Assembly: GCA_021816925.1 (NCBI GenBank)
Contig: JAKAWQ010000012.1
Coordinates: 1 to 64,000 of the forward strand
Source: Pseudomonadota bacterium
GTDB taxonomy: Bacteria; Pseudomonadota; Alphaproteobacteria; Acetobacterales; Acetobacteraceae
DNA: 64,000 nucleotides
Direction of reading: 5' to 3'
Shown here: positions 43,072 through 51,447 of the stretch, piece by piece
Position numbering within the stretch: the stretch's first letter is position 1
How the letters are laid out: every line of letters begins with the position of its first letter
The notes under the pieces: generated by a model
Told to the model about the DNA's origin: nothing
Databases searched by the model: none
What the model saw: the letters and a program-made list of their open reading frames with translations, nothing else
Position numbers and translations under genes: made by a program

Positions 43072-43833
43072 GTGACAAATCGCCCTCCCGACATCGTGAG
43101 CCCAGTCACCGATAGGATGTTGCCGCAGGTTACCTCGGCCGACGAAGCGCGCGCCAACGGACGCGTGCCTTACGACAAGCCGACTCCCGGCAATGCGATC
43201 ATGCTGTTCATCGACCATCAGGTCGGCCTGATGGCAGGTGTTCGGGATTTCCCGTCGTTGGCCGAGTACAAAAGCAATGTGATCGGTCTTGCACGCACCG
43301 CGAAGGCGCTGAAAATGCCGGTGCTGCTCTCCTCTTCGAATGCGCAGTGGCAAAATGGCGACACCTTATCCGAGATCAAGGAGATTTTTCCAGACGAGCC
43401 GATCTACCGCCGAACGGGCATCATCAATTGCTACGAAGATCCGACCTTCCGCAAAGCGTTCGAGACGCTGGTCGCAAGGTCAGGACGCCGGCACATCATC
43501 ATCTCGGGGGTGACGATCGGCACCTGCTGCGCGATGCCGACATTGTCCCTGCTGCACGACGGCTACAGCGTCTTTCCGGTGATCGATGCCTCGGGCGCGT
43601 GGAATCACTACGAGGCCGAGGCGGCAATGTCGCGGATGGCGCGAGCCGGCGCCGATCTCGTGACGACATTTGCGCTTGCGTGCGAATTGCAGGGCGACTG
43701 GAAGCTGCCGACGGCGAATGACATGCTCGCGCCATTCCAGCACAATCTGTCCGAGTACGGATTCGTGCTGCAAAACTTCTGGAACAATGCGAATCAGCAT
43801 ACGGTTCCCGACCCCTTCGGAATGGTGAAGTAA
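43072..43833 (+). CDS. Isochorismatase-fold cysteine hydrolase (YcaC-like) 1
   Basis: A 253-residue member of the isochorismatase superfamily. The catalytic Asp48 lies in IMLFIDHQVGLMAGV. The basic residue region is YRRTGIINCYEDP, in the YcaC-like form (arginine where others have lysine). The nucleophile is Cys152 in SGVTIGTCCAMPTLSL. The GTG at 43072 is preceded by AAAGGAAAG. It is 238 bases from the divergent LysR gene, with the regulatory element between. Members hydrolyse amides such as nicotinamide, ureido acids or unknown substrates; nothing here fixes the substrate. Confidence 0.87.
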   Translation: MTNRPPDIVSPVTDRMLPQVTSADEARANGRVPYDKPTPGNAIMLFIDHQVGLMAGVRDFPSLAEYKSNVIGLARTAKALKMPVLLSSSNAQWQNGDTLSEIKEIFPDEPIYRRTGIINCYEDPTFRKAFETLVARSGRRHIIISGVTIGTCCAMPTLSLLHDGYSVFPVIDASGAWNHYEAEAAMSRMARAGADLVTTFALACELQGDWKLPTANDMLAPFQHNLSEYGFVLQNFWNNANQHTVPDPFGMVK

Positions 43834-43962
43834 CTGCTGGCGCGCCTCGCCCGAGCGCGCCGCAGGTCGGACCTCCAACCGCGGGTGCCGCCATGTTGGA
43901 CGCTGATCCGTCGTCGTCGCCTTTCGGCGCCGCGGAGAAGGGGTTTTGTGGCATGGGACTCT

Positions 43963-44017
43963 GGAAACGGTCCGTTTCTATTGTTTCCCTTTTTGATTCA
44001 AGTGCCAGTGCAATCTT
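43963..44017. promoter_or_regulatory. Conserved regulatory element, copy 2, before the pirin operon
   Basis: GAAAC-GGTCC-GTTTC (43964-43978) is followed by TATTGTTTCCC, TTTTTGATT and CCAGTGCAATC, matching copy 1. It ends about 45 bases before the pirin ATG. Conservation outside the palindrome suggests that the promoter core is shared too. The element separates the first hydrolase gene from the pirin operon, giving two co-regulated units. Confidence 0.68.
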
Positions 44018-44063
44018 CCGAGCCAAGCGATCGAACCGCCCACTCGCGGGCAAGGGGGAAAAC

Positions 44064-44762
44064 ATGATCGACGTTCGGCCATACCGGAGTCTCGGCGGCG
44101 GACGGCACGATTGGCTCGACACGCGACACCATTTCTCCTTCGCCGACTATCACGACCCGTCCCGGATGGGCTGGGGCAGCCTGAAGGTCTGGAACGACGA
44201 CGAGATCGCGCCGGGGACCGGCTTTGCACCGCATCCGCACGCGAACATGGAGATCATTACCTATGTTCGCGAGGGGGCCATCTCGCACGAGGACAGCCTC
44301 GGCAATCGCGGCCGCACCGAGGCGGGCGACGTGCAGGTGATGAGTGCGGGCAGCGGCATCCGGCATGCGGAATACAATTTCGGACCCGGCCCGACGGCGA
44401 TCTTCCAGATCTGGATCCTTCCCACCAACCGCGGCGGCGCGCCCGCCTGGGGCCAGAAGCCGTTTCCGAAATCCGATCGCGCCGGGCGGTTCGTGACGCT
44501 CGCGAGCGTCTTCCCGGCGGATGGCGGCGCGCTTCCGATCCGCGCGGATGCCCACGTGCTCGGCGCAACGCTGAAGGCAGGTCAGAGCGCCGAATACGCA
44601 CTCGGTCCGGGGCGGCACGCCTATCTCGTTCCGGCCGCAGGACTCGTCGAGGTGAACGGCATCCGCCTCGCGACGCGCGACGGGGCGGCGATCGAGGACG
44701 AGCCGACGCTGACCCTCACGGCGATCGAGGATGCGGAGATCGTTCTCGTCGATACTGTCTGA
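44064..44762 (+). CDS. Pirin family protein (YhaK/quercetinase-like bicupin)
   Basis: A 232-residue cupin protein. The metal site is complete: His57-x-His59 in APHPHANMEIITYV, His101 and Glu103 in GIRHAEYN. The start RSLGGGRHDWLDTRHHFSF and DPSRMGWGSLKVWNDD are YhaK-type signatures. Pirins act as redox-sensitive metal proteins, and some have quercetin 2,3-dioxygenase activity. ATG 44064 has an AAGGGGGA site. First gene of the operon running to 48808. Confidence 0.92.
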   Translation: MIDVRPYRSLGGGRHDWLDTRHHFSFADYHDPSRMGWGSLKVWNDDEIAPGTGFAPHPHANMEIITYVREGAISHEDSLGNRGRTEAGDVQVMSAGSGIRHAEYNFGPGPTAIFQIWILPTNRGGAPAWGQKPFPKSDRAGRFVTLASVFPADGGALPIRADAHVLGATLKAGQSAEYALGPGRHAYLVPAAGLVEVNGIRLATRDGAAIEDEPTLTLTAIEDAEIVLVDTV

Positions 44763-44791
44763 TCCTACTGGACCCCGAGGAGGACCTACCC

Positions 44792-45445
44792 ATGCCCAGC
44801 GCCAAGGCCGCCCCCGGCCGCACTCTCCTGAGCCCGTCCGACCACACGCTCATCATGATCGACCACCAGTCGCAGATGGCGTTCGCGACGAAGTCAATCG
44901 ATGCCGTGATGCTGCGCAACAACGCCGCCCTTGTCGCCAGGGCGGCGAAGGAGTTCGACGTTTCGACCATTCTCACGACAGTCGCAGAGAAGACCTTCTC
45001 GGGGCCGATGTTCGACGAGATCAAGTCCGCTTTCCTGCAGGACGCGGTGATCGACCGGACCACGATGAACGCCTGGGAAGACGCAAAGGTCATTGCGCGC
45101 GTCAATGCCATCGGCAAGCCGCGCATCGTGCTCGCAGGCCTCTGGACGTCGGTCTGCATCGTCGGCCCTGCCCTTTCGGCGATCGACCAGGGTTTCGAGC
45201 TGTATGTCATCGCCGACGCCTGCGGCGATGTCTCCGTGGAAGCGCACGATCGCGCCATTGAACGCATGGTGCAGGCCGGCGCGCGTCCGATGACCTCGCT
45301 CCAATATCTGCTGGAGTTGCAGCGCGACTGGGCGCGCTCCGAAACCTACGATCAGACGGTGCAGACGGCGATCGCGCACGGCGGGGCCTATGGCCTCGGG
45401 CTCATCTACGCAAAAACGATGTTCGCTGGCCGCGAAGGCCACTGA
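44792..45445 (+). CDS. Isochorismatase-fold cysteine hydrolase (YcaC-like) 2
   Basis: A 217-residue hydrolase. Asp24 is in LIMIDHQSQMAFA, the RTTMNAWED segment gives the YcaC-type active-site arginine, and the nucleophile Cys122 is in AGLWTSVCIVGPALSA. It is related to but shorter than the hydrolase at 43072 and closer to YcaC itself. It begins 29 bases after pirin, behind a GAGGAGGAC ribosome site. Two such hydrolases under the same regulatory element suggest either two related substrates or two steps. Confidence 0.88.
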   Translation: MPSAKAAPGRTLLSPSDHTLIMIDHQSQMAFATKSIDAVMLRNNAALVARAAKEFDVSTILTTVAEKTFSGPMFDEIKSAFLQDAVIDRTTMNAWEDAKVIARVNAIGKPRIVLAGLWTSVCIVGPALSAIDQGFELYVIADACGDVSVEAHDRAIERMVQAGARPMTSLQYLLELQRDWARSETYDQTVQTAIAHGGAYGLGLIYAKTMFAGREGH

Positions 45446-45449
45446 TCAG

Positions 45450-45641
45450 GTGAACGCCGGCGAAGAGGGCGCCGCCGTGCTCCAGGCCATTGTCGGGATA
45501 GGGCTTGGCTTTGCCGTCGGCGCCTTTTGCCGCGTTTTCGACATTCCCTCGCCCGCCCCGCCCCGCATCACGGGCGCGGTCATCCTGATCGCAATGACGC
45601 TCGGCTTCATCGCAGGCGGCTTCATCGCCGGCCCGCGATGA
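45450..45641 (+). CDS. XapX-domain membrane protein 1
   Basis: A 63-residue protein with two hydrophobic helices (VLQAIVGIGLGFAVGAF and TGAVILIAMTLGFIAGGF) joined by the XapX hallmark DIPSPAPPRI. Start GTG 45450 lies four bases after the preceding stop; an internal GTG at 45477 is an alternative that would still keep both helices. XapX proteins have no established function. It overlaps the next, related gene by four bases. Confidence 0.75.
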   Translation: MNAGEEGAAVLQAIVGIGLGFAVGAFCRVFDIPSPAPPRITGAVILIAMTLGFIAGGFIAGPR

Positions 45642-45862
45642 AGCCCGCGCTCGGCATCCTCGTCGCCTTCGCCGTCGGTTTCGCCTGCCGATCCTTCGGC
45701 ATTCCCTCGCCCGCCCCACCGGCCCTCACTGGTGCGTTGCTCGTCCTTGCCATGACCGTCGGCTACCGTGCCGCCGACAGAGCCATCGCGACGCGCGCCG
45801 TCCATTCCCACGACTGCGCCGGTCCAACGGGCCAGAGCGCCCATCGAGGAGATGCGCCATGA
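45638..45862 (+). CDS. XapX-domain membrane protein 2
   Basis: A 74-residue protein: MKPALGILVAFAVGFACRSF, then GIPSPAPPALTGALLVLAMT with a second helix and a hydrophilic tail of about 25 residues containing His and Cys. The PSPAPP motif and two helices repeat the layout of the preceding gene, so the pair arose by tandem duplication or works as a heteromer. ATGA overlaps on both sides (45638-45641 and 45859-45862). Confidence 0.75.
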   Translation: MKPALGILVAFAVGFACRSFGIPSPAPPALTGALLVLAMTVGYRAADRAIATRAVHSHDCAGPTGQSAHRGDAP

Positions 45863-47721
45863 CCGATGCTCCCGACCTCATCTTGCACAACGCGAAGCTC
45901 ACCACGCTCGACCGCGCCACGCCGCTTGCAACGGCCTTCGCCGTGAGAGGCGCCCGGTTCAGTGCCGTCGGCGACGACGCGGAGATCCTCGCCCTCGGCG
46001 GCGCCGGGACGCAGGTCATCGACGCCGGCGGCCGCCGCGTCATTCCCGGCCTCGCCGACAATCACACCCACGTCATCCGTGGCGGGCTCACCTACAATCT
46101 CGAGTTGCGTTGGGACGGGGTCGCAACCCTCGCCGACGCGCTGGCGATGCTGAAAGCGCAGGTTGCCGTCACGCCGCCGCCGCAATGGGTGCGCGTGGTC
46201 GGCGGCTTTACGCGCCACCAGTTCGTCGAGAAGCGCCTGCCGACGCTCGACGAGATCAACGCGGCGGCACCCGAGACGCCCGTCTTCATCCTCCATCTCT
46301 ATGATCGCGCCCTGCTCAACGCCGCCGCGCTTCGCGCCTGCGGTTATACGAAGCACACACCCGACCTACCCGGCGGCGAGATCGTGCGCGATGCGGCGGG
46401 CGAACCCACGGGCCTCCTGATTGCTACGCCGAACGCGACCATCCTCTATGCGACGCTTGCCAAGGCACCGAAGCTGCCGCCCGAGTACCAGATCAACTCG
46501 ACCAAGCTCTTTCTGCGCGAGCTCAACCGCCTCGGTGTCACCAGCCTGATCGACGCCGGCGGCGGCTTTCAGAACTATCCCGAGGATTACGCGATCATCC
46601 AGAAGCTCGCGGACGCAGGTGAGCTCACGGTCCGCATCGCCTACAATCTCTTCACCCAAAAACCGAAGGGCGAGAAAGAGGATTTCCTGCGCTGGACCTC
46701 CTCGGCCCGCTACAAGCAGGGTGACGATTATTTCCGCTTGAACGGCGGGGGCGAGATGCTGGTGTTCTCGGCCGCGGATTTCGAGGATTTCCGCCAGCCC
46801 CGACCCGAGATGTCGCCCGAGATGGAGTCCGAGCTCGCGGCCGTCGTTCGCATTCTCGCCGAGAACCGCTGGCCTTGGCGCCTCCACGCCACCTACGACG
46901 AAACGATCGGGCGCGCGCTCGACGTGTTCGAAAACGTCGCCTGCGACATTCCGCTCGACGGCATCCACTGGTTCTTCGACCACGCCGAGACGGTCACTGA
47001 CCGCAACCTCGCGCGCATCGTCCGCTTGGGCGGCGGCGTCGCCGTTCAGCACCGCATGATGTACCAGGGGGAGGACTTCCTCGCCCGCTACGGCGCCGCC
47101 GCCACCGAGCGCACCCCACCCGTTGCGCGCATGCTGGAGATGGACCTCCCGGTCAGCGCCGGCACCGATGCGACGCGTGTCGCCTCCTACAACCCCTGGG
47201 TCAGCCTTGCCTGGCTGGTCACCGGCCGTACCCTCGGCGGCACGCGGCTCTATCCCGCGCGGAACCTGCTGGATCGCGAGATGGCACTCCGCCTCTGGAC
47301 GGAGAAAGTAAGCTGGTTCTCCAACGAGGAGGGCGAGAAAGGCAGGATCGTCGCCGGCCAGCTCGCCGACTTCGCGGTCCTCGACCGTGATTATTTCGCC
47401 GTGCCGGAGGACGAGATCGTCCACATCACCGCCCTGCTCACCGCGGTCGGCGGCAAGGTGGTGCACGGTAGTTCCGGCTTCGCCAGCCTGGCCCCGCCCA
47501 TGCCCAAGGTCATGCCCGGCTGGTCGCCGGTCGGCCGTTTCGGCGGCTACCAGGCCGCACGCCGCGCCGAGGCCGTCAGTCCGCGCAGCCTCGATGCCTG
47601 CTGCAGCAATGCCTGCGCCGTGCACGGCCACGCCCACGCCTGGGCGCGCCGCCCGGCCGCCCCGGTCTCCGACGAACGCGGCTTCTGGGGCGCGCTCGGC
47701 TGCTCGTGCTGGGCGTTCTGA
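45859..47721 (+). CDS. YtcJ/AepA-like metal-dependent amidohydrolase with Cys-rich C-terminus
   Basis: A 620-residue amidohydrolase (amidohydrolase 3 group). The N-terminal composite domain is ILHNAKLTTLDRATPLATAF, and the metal motif is LADNHTHVIRGG (His69, His71). Later landmarks: HWFFDHAETVTDRNL, VAVQHRMMYQGEDFLAR, LPVSAGTDATRVASYNP and GQLADFAVLDRDYFAVPEDE. The last 45 residues are unusual: ACCSNACAVHGHAHAWARR and a terminal GCSCWAF give five cysteines and two histidines, perhaps a metal or redox site. No signal peptide. It is translationally coupled to XapX 2 (ATGA) and shares one base with the DoxX start. Confidence 0.88.
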   Translation: MTDAPDLILHNAKLTTLDRATPLATAFAVRGARFSAVGDDAEILALGGAGTQVIDAGGRRVIPGLADNHTHVIRGGLTYNLELRWDGVATLADALAMLKAQVAVTPPPQWVRVVGGFTRHQFVEKRLPTLDEINAAAPETPVFILHLYDRALLNAAALRACGYTKHTPDLPGGEIVRDAAGEPTGLLIATPNATILYATLAKAPKLPPEYQINSTKLFLRELNRLGVTSLIDAGGGFQNYPEDYAIIQKLADAGELTVRIAYNLFTQKPKGEKEDFLRWTSSARYKQGDDYFRLNGGGEMLVFSAADFEDFRQPRPEMSPEMESELAAVVRILAENRWPWRLHATYDETIGRALDVFENVACDIPLDGIHWFFDHAETVTDRNLARIVRLGGGVAVQHRMMYQGEDFLARYGAAATERTPPVARMLEMDLPVSAGTDATRVASYNPWVSLAWLVTGRTLGGTRLYPARNLLDREMALRLWTEKVSWFSNEEGEKGRIVAGQLADFAVLDRDYFAVPEDEIVHITALLTAVGGKVVHGSSGFASLAPPMPKVMPGWSPVGRFGGYQAARRAEAVSPRSLDACCSNACAVHGHAHAWARRPAAPVSDERGFWGALGCSCWAF

Positions 47722-48125
47722 TGCGGAGCAATCTCGCCCTTCCCTTGGGATCGCCGTGGCTCGACCGGCTCGCCCTCCTTCTCCTCTGCGCGGCATACAT
47801 CGAGGGCGGGATCGACAAGCTCTTCGATTTTCCTGGCGCAGTCGCGGAGCAGGCGCATTTCGGCCTCGTCCCGTCTGTTCCATTCGCTATTGCGACAATC
47901 GTAACCGAACTCGGCGGCTCGGCCCTGGTGCTCGCCGGGCGACTCCGATGGCTCGCCGCGCTCTGGCTCGCCGGCTTCACTTTCATCGCCAGCCTGACCG
48001 CCAATGCCTTCTGGTTCATGCCGCCCGGCGGCGCGAAGTTCATGGCTGAAAACGCCTTTTTTGAGCATCTCGGGCTGGTCGGCGGCTTCCTCCTGGTCCT
48101 GCTCCAGGATCTCCGCGCGCGATGA
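47721..48125 (+). CDS. DoxX family membrane protein
   Basis: A 134-residue inner-membrane protein with four hydrophobic segments. DRLALLLLCAAYIEGGIDKL, VPSVPFAIATIVTELGGSAL, WLAALWLAGFTFIASLTANA and EHLGLVGGFLLVLLQDL match the DoxX layout of four helices, with the glycine after the first and the Glu in the second. DoxX proteins are linked to quinone/thiosulfate oxidation and redox stress, but the function here is not known. Its ATG shares a base with the amidohydrolase stop and its end overlaps the DUF1275 start. Confidence 0.87.
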   Translation: MRSNLALPLGSPWLDRLALLLLCAAYIEGGIDKLFDFPGAVAEQAHFGLVPSVPFAIATIVTELGGSALVLAGRLRWLAALWLAGFTFIASLTANAFWFMPPGGAKFMAENAFFEHLGLVGGFLLVLLQDLRAR

Positions 48126-48808
48126 AACCCTCTCTTCCGATCCTCCTCAGCATCAACGGCGGCTACGTCGATACCGCCGGCTTTCTAGCGCTTCAGGGGC
48201 TCTTCACCGCTCACGTCACTGGCAACTTCGTCACTGCCGGCGCCGCGCTTGTCTTCGGGACTTCCGGCGTGGTGGGCAAGCTTCTCGCTCTGCCCGTCTT
48301 CTGCATCGTCGTCGCATTCGTCCATCTCGCCGGCCGCGTCCTTGCCGCGCGCGGTACGCCGCCGCTTCGCGCGCTTCTCCTTGTCAAGCTCGTTCTCCTG
48401 GTCGCCGGCGCGGTGATGGCCGTGCGCCTCGGCCCCTTCCCGAACGGCGATACCTGGCCGGCCCTCCTCACCGGCATGACCCTGGTCTCTGCGATGGCAG
48501 TGCAGAACGGCGCGCAGCGCGCTCACCTCTCTTCCGCCGCGCCCACCACCCTCATGACCGGCAATACCACGCAGGTGGTGATCGACCTCGTCGATCTGCT
48601 GCACGGCCTGCCCGGCCCGCAATCGGCCGCCGCCCGCGCACGGCTCACCGGCATGCTCGGCAACATCGTGGCTTTCGCCGCCGGTTGTGCGGCGGCGGCG
48701 TTCTTCTTCGCCTTCACTCGCATGTGGTGCTTCGCTGTCCCGCCGCTGATCGCGCTCGCTCAGGTGGGCGTCCACGCGAACTTGCCCGCGGCCGTGGTCC
48801 CGCGATAG
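48122..48808 (+). CDS. DUF1275 (YoaK) family membrane protein
   Basis: A 228-residue polytopic protein. The DUF1275 signature LSINGGYVDTAGFLALQGLF and HVTGNFVTAGAALVFG opens it, followed by AMAVQNGAQRAHLSSAAPTT with LMTGNTTQVVIDL. About six hydrophobic segments. Function unestablished in the family. It is the last gene of the pirin operon by overlap. Confidence 0.9.
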   Translation: MKPSLPILLSINGGYVDTAGFLALQGLFTAHVTGNFVTAGAALVFGTSGVVGKLLALPVFCIVVAFVHLAGRVLAARGTPPLRALLLVKLVLLVAGAVMAVRLGPFPNGDTWPALLTGMTLVSAMAVQNGAQRAHLSSAAPTTLMTGNTTQVVIDLVDLLHGLPGPQSAAARARLTGMLGNIVAFAAGCAAAAFFFAFTRMWCFAVPPLIALAQVGVHANLPAAVVPR

Positions 48809-48858
48809 GACTCCGCCCGTCCCTGGACGCCCTCGCCAGCCGCGTGCATCAAAGGCCC

Positions 48859-49305
48859 ATGTCCGCGATGGGGATCGCACTCGAGGAGGCCCGCGCCGCG
48901 GCCCTCCGCGGCGAGGTGCCAGTCGGCGCCGTCGTGCTCTCTCCGGAAGGCGCCGTGCTCGCGCGCGCCGGCAACCGCATCGAGGAAAAGGACGCCGCCG
49001 CCCACGCCGAATTGCTCGCGCTCACTGCCGCCGCTCGCCGGCTCGGGCAGCCACGCCTTCCGGGCTGCGATCTCGTGGTGACACTCGAGCCCTGCCCGAT
49101 GTGCGCGGCCGCGGCGAGCCTCTTCCGCATCCGCCGTCTGGTCTTCGGGGCCTACGACCCCAAGGGCGGCGGCGTCGAGCATGGCCCCCGCATCTTTTCC
49201 TCTCCCTCCTGCAACCACCACCCGGAGGTCATCGGCGGCGTGCAGGCATCCGAATGCGCCGTGCTATTGCGAGACTTCTTTGCAGCCCGACGGCGGGAAG
49301 CCTGA
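48859..49305 (+). CDS. tadA: tRNA-specific adenosine deaminase / nucleoside deaminase
   Basis: A 148-residue zinc deaminase. His49-Ala-Glu51 (AAHAELLALTAAAR) and Cys79-x-x-Cys82 (TLEPCPMCAAA) form the zinc site; RLVFGAYDPKGGGV follows. TadA deaminates the A34 wobble base of tRNA-Arg to inosine. Short guanine or cytosine deaminases share this fold, so tadA is likely rather than certain. It starts 50 bases after the pirin operon and may be co-transcribed. Confidence 0.82.
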   Translation: MSAMGIALEEARAAALRGEVPVGAVVLSPEGAVLARAGNRIEEKDAAAHAELLALTAAARRLGQPRLPGCDLVVTLEPCPMCAAAASLFRIRRLVFGAYDPKGGGVEHGPRIFSSPSCNHHPEVIGGVQASECAVLLRDFFAARRREA

Positions 49306-49311
49306 GGGCTT

Positions 49312-49749
49312 TCAGGCTCCGACGACCTCGAATTGCACGTCCACATTGCCGCGCGTCGCGTGCGAGTAGGGGCAGATCTTTTCATGCGCTTCCTTCACCA
49401 AAGCCGCCAGATCTGCCTGCGACAAGCTCTTGTCCTCCACGTGCATCTTGACCGAGATCCCGAATCCGCCGCCATCGCGCGGGCCGATCGAGACGGCGGC
49501 CGTGACGCGCGCCTTGCTCGCGTCCTTCTTCTGCTGCTTCGCCACGAAATCAATCGCGCCGCCGAAGCAGGCCGCGTACCCGGCCGCGAACAGATGCTCG
49601 GGCGTCGCCGTCCCGGGCTTGCCCGGCCCTCCCATCGCCTTCGGAACGGAAAGCTCGGTCTTCACCACGCCGTCGCTCGACTGGGTATGTCCGTTGCGCC
49701 CGCCACTCGCCGTCGCGGTTGCGGTGAAAAGCGGAGTGATCCTGTCCAT
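49312..49749 (-). CDS. ohr: Organic hydroperoxide resistance protein (Ohr/OsmC family)
   Basis: A 145-residue peroxidase reducing organic hydroperoxides. The catalytic cysteines are Cys61 in AAGYAACFGGAIDF and Cys126 in EKICPYSHATRGN, the Ohr arrangement. The N-terminus FTATATASGGRNGHTQSSDG and PGKPGTATPEHLFAAGYA are characteristic. ATG 49749. No ohrR neighbour is visible in the window. Convergent with tadA. Confidence 0.92.
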   Translation of the reverse strand: MDRITPLFTATATASGGRNGHTQSSDGVVKTELSVPKAMGGPGKPGTATPEHLFAAGYAACFGGAIDFVAKQQKKDASKARVTAAVSIGPRDGGGFGISVKMHVEDKSLSQADLAALVKEAHEKICPYSHATRGNVDVQFEVVGA

Positions 49750-49944
49750 GCACCCTCCGATCATCTGCGCCTGCCGTTGAACGCGACGCCCGTCTGTCAA
49801 CCTTGCGGGCCGCCCGGATCACCCGTACTCCGTTCGGCCGGCTAATGCTACCCGCCGACAGCCCGAGACATCCCATTGCCGCCCTGGACGTCCTGGCCAA
49901 TAGTGCGCGCGGTCGAGACATCTCCCGGAACAAGGATCAATCGG

Positions 49945-51438
49945 ATGCGCCGGCGTCTTCCTCTCCTGGTCGCACTGCTCACCGTTCCCCTTTTGACGCA
50001 ACCGGCCAGGGCCGCCGGCAAGACGACGCTCACCGTCGATCTCGCGAACGATGCCGCCACCCTCGATCCCCAGCTGCAGTGGGATACCGACAGCTACACC
50101 GTTTATCGCAACATCTTCGACAATCTCGTCACACGCGATGTCACAGGGAAGATCGTCCCGCAGGTGGCGGCCGCCTGGCATTACGTCAATCCGACCACCA
50201 TCGTCTTCACCCTGCGCAGGGATATCCGCTTCCAGAACGGTACCTCGCTCACTGCGGCGGATGTCGTCTTCAGCATCCGGCGCATCACCAATCCCTCGTT
50301 CCGCAGCCCGCAGCTTTCCCAGTTCGACACCATCCGCTCCGTCGACATCACCGGCCCGGACCAGGTGACACTTCACCTCAAGACGCCTTACGCGCCGCTT
50401 CTCGCCCAGCTCGTCAAGCTTTCCATCGTTCCCAAGGCCTATGTCGAGAAGGTGGGCAACACCCAATTCAACGAGCACCCGATCGGCAGCGGACCTTACC
50501 GGCTCGAGAAGTGGCAGCACGGCGTTGAAATCGTGCTGGCAGCCAACGGCGCCTACTGGGGCGGCAAGCCGCCCTTTCCCGCGGTGATCTTCCGGGACGT
50601 CCCCTCGGACGCCACGCGGTTGGCCGATCTCCGCACCGGCCGCGCCGACATCGACCATCAGATGACGCCTGACGACGCGAAGGCCATTGCACGCGATCCG
50701 GCACTCAAGGTTCTGAGCACACCGACCGAGCGCGTCGGCTACCTTTTTATCAACGCCGCCTACGGGCCGACGAAGAACGTGCTGGTGCGCCGTGCGATCG
50801 CCATGGCGATCGACCGCAATGCCATCATCCAGGCCCTGCTCCAGGGCTATGCCAAGCCCGTCAACATTCTGCTCACGCCCGCGAGCTTCGGCTACGTTTC
50901 CGACGTTCCCGCCTGGCCCTTTGATCCAAAGGCGGCGCGGGCCCTGCTCGAAAAGGCGCATGCGGTCGGGGCGCACCTCACCTTCCTTACCTCGCCCTCC
51001 TACAATCGCCAGATCACGGAAGCGATCCAGCAGATGCTCGACAATGTCGGGCTCAAGGTCGCGATCGATCAGGTGGACCAGCCGACCTTCCTCCGCCGGC
51101 GCGAAGGCCCGGCCGCCCACGCCGGCAACCTCGCACAGGGTCTCTGGTCGTGCGCGTGCCAGGATGCCGACGGGACGATCTGGCCACTCTTCCACAGCGG
51201 CAGCATCTGGTCGAAATATTCCAACCCGGCCTTCGACAAGCTGGTGGATGCGGCGCGGACCTCGCTCGATCCGAAGCAGCGTCTGGCCGACTATCACGCC
51301 GCCTTCGAGATCCTGCACCGGGACGTGCCGGGAATCGGCCTCTATCAGGCGTACGCCATTTATGGCGCGCGCAAACAGCTGCAGTGGATGCCAACACCGA
51401 ACGAGGCGTTCTTCGTGATGAGCATGCGCTGGAAATAG
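49945..51438 (+). CDS. Peptide/nickel-type ABC transporter substrate-binding protein
   Basis: A 497-residue periplasmic binding protein (SBP_bac_5). The signal peptide is MRRRLPLLVALLTVPLLTQP ending ARA. The body has DAATLDPQLQWDTDSYTVYR and NIFDNLVTRDVTG, FTLRRDIRFQNGTSLTAADV and ADIDHQMTPDDAKA, the common layout for dipeptide/oligopeptide binders. ATG 49945 is preceded by AAGGATC. First gene of an importer operon with two permeases, an embedded dehydrogenase, two ATPases and an MFS transporter. The ligand may be a peptide, opine or glycoside. Confidence 0.9.
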   Translation: MRRRLPLLVALLTVPLLTQPARAAGKTTLTVDLANDAATLDPQLQWDTDSYTVYRNIFDNLVTRDVTGKIVPQVAAAWHYVNPTTIVFTLRRDIRFQNGTSLTAADVVFSIRRITNPSFRSPQLSQFDTIRSVDITGPDQVTLHLKTPYAPLLAQLVKLSIVPKAYVEKVGNTQFNEHPIGSGPYRLEKWQHGVEIVLAANGAYWGGKPPFPAVIFRDVPSDATRLADLRTGRADIDHQMTPDDAKAIARDPALKVLSTPTERVGYLFINAAYGPTKNVLVRRAIAMAIDRNAIIQALLQGYAKPVNILLTPASFGYVSDVPAWPFDPKAARALLEKAHAVGAHLTFLTSPSYNRQITEAIQQMLDNVGLKVAIDQVDQPTFLRRREGPAAHAGNLAQGLWSCACQDADGTIWPLFHSGSIWSKYSNPAFDKLVDAARTSLDPKQRLADYHAAFEILHRDVPGIGLYQAYAIYGARKQLQWMPTPNEAFFVMSMRWK

Positions 51439-51447
51439 TGCGCCGGG

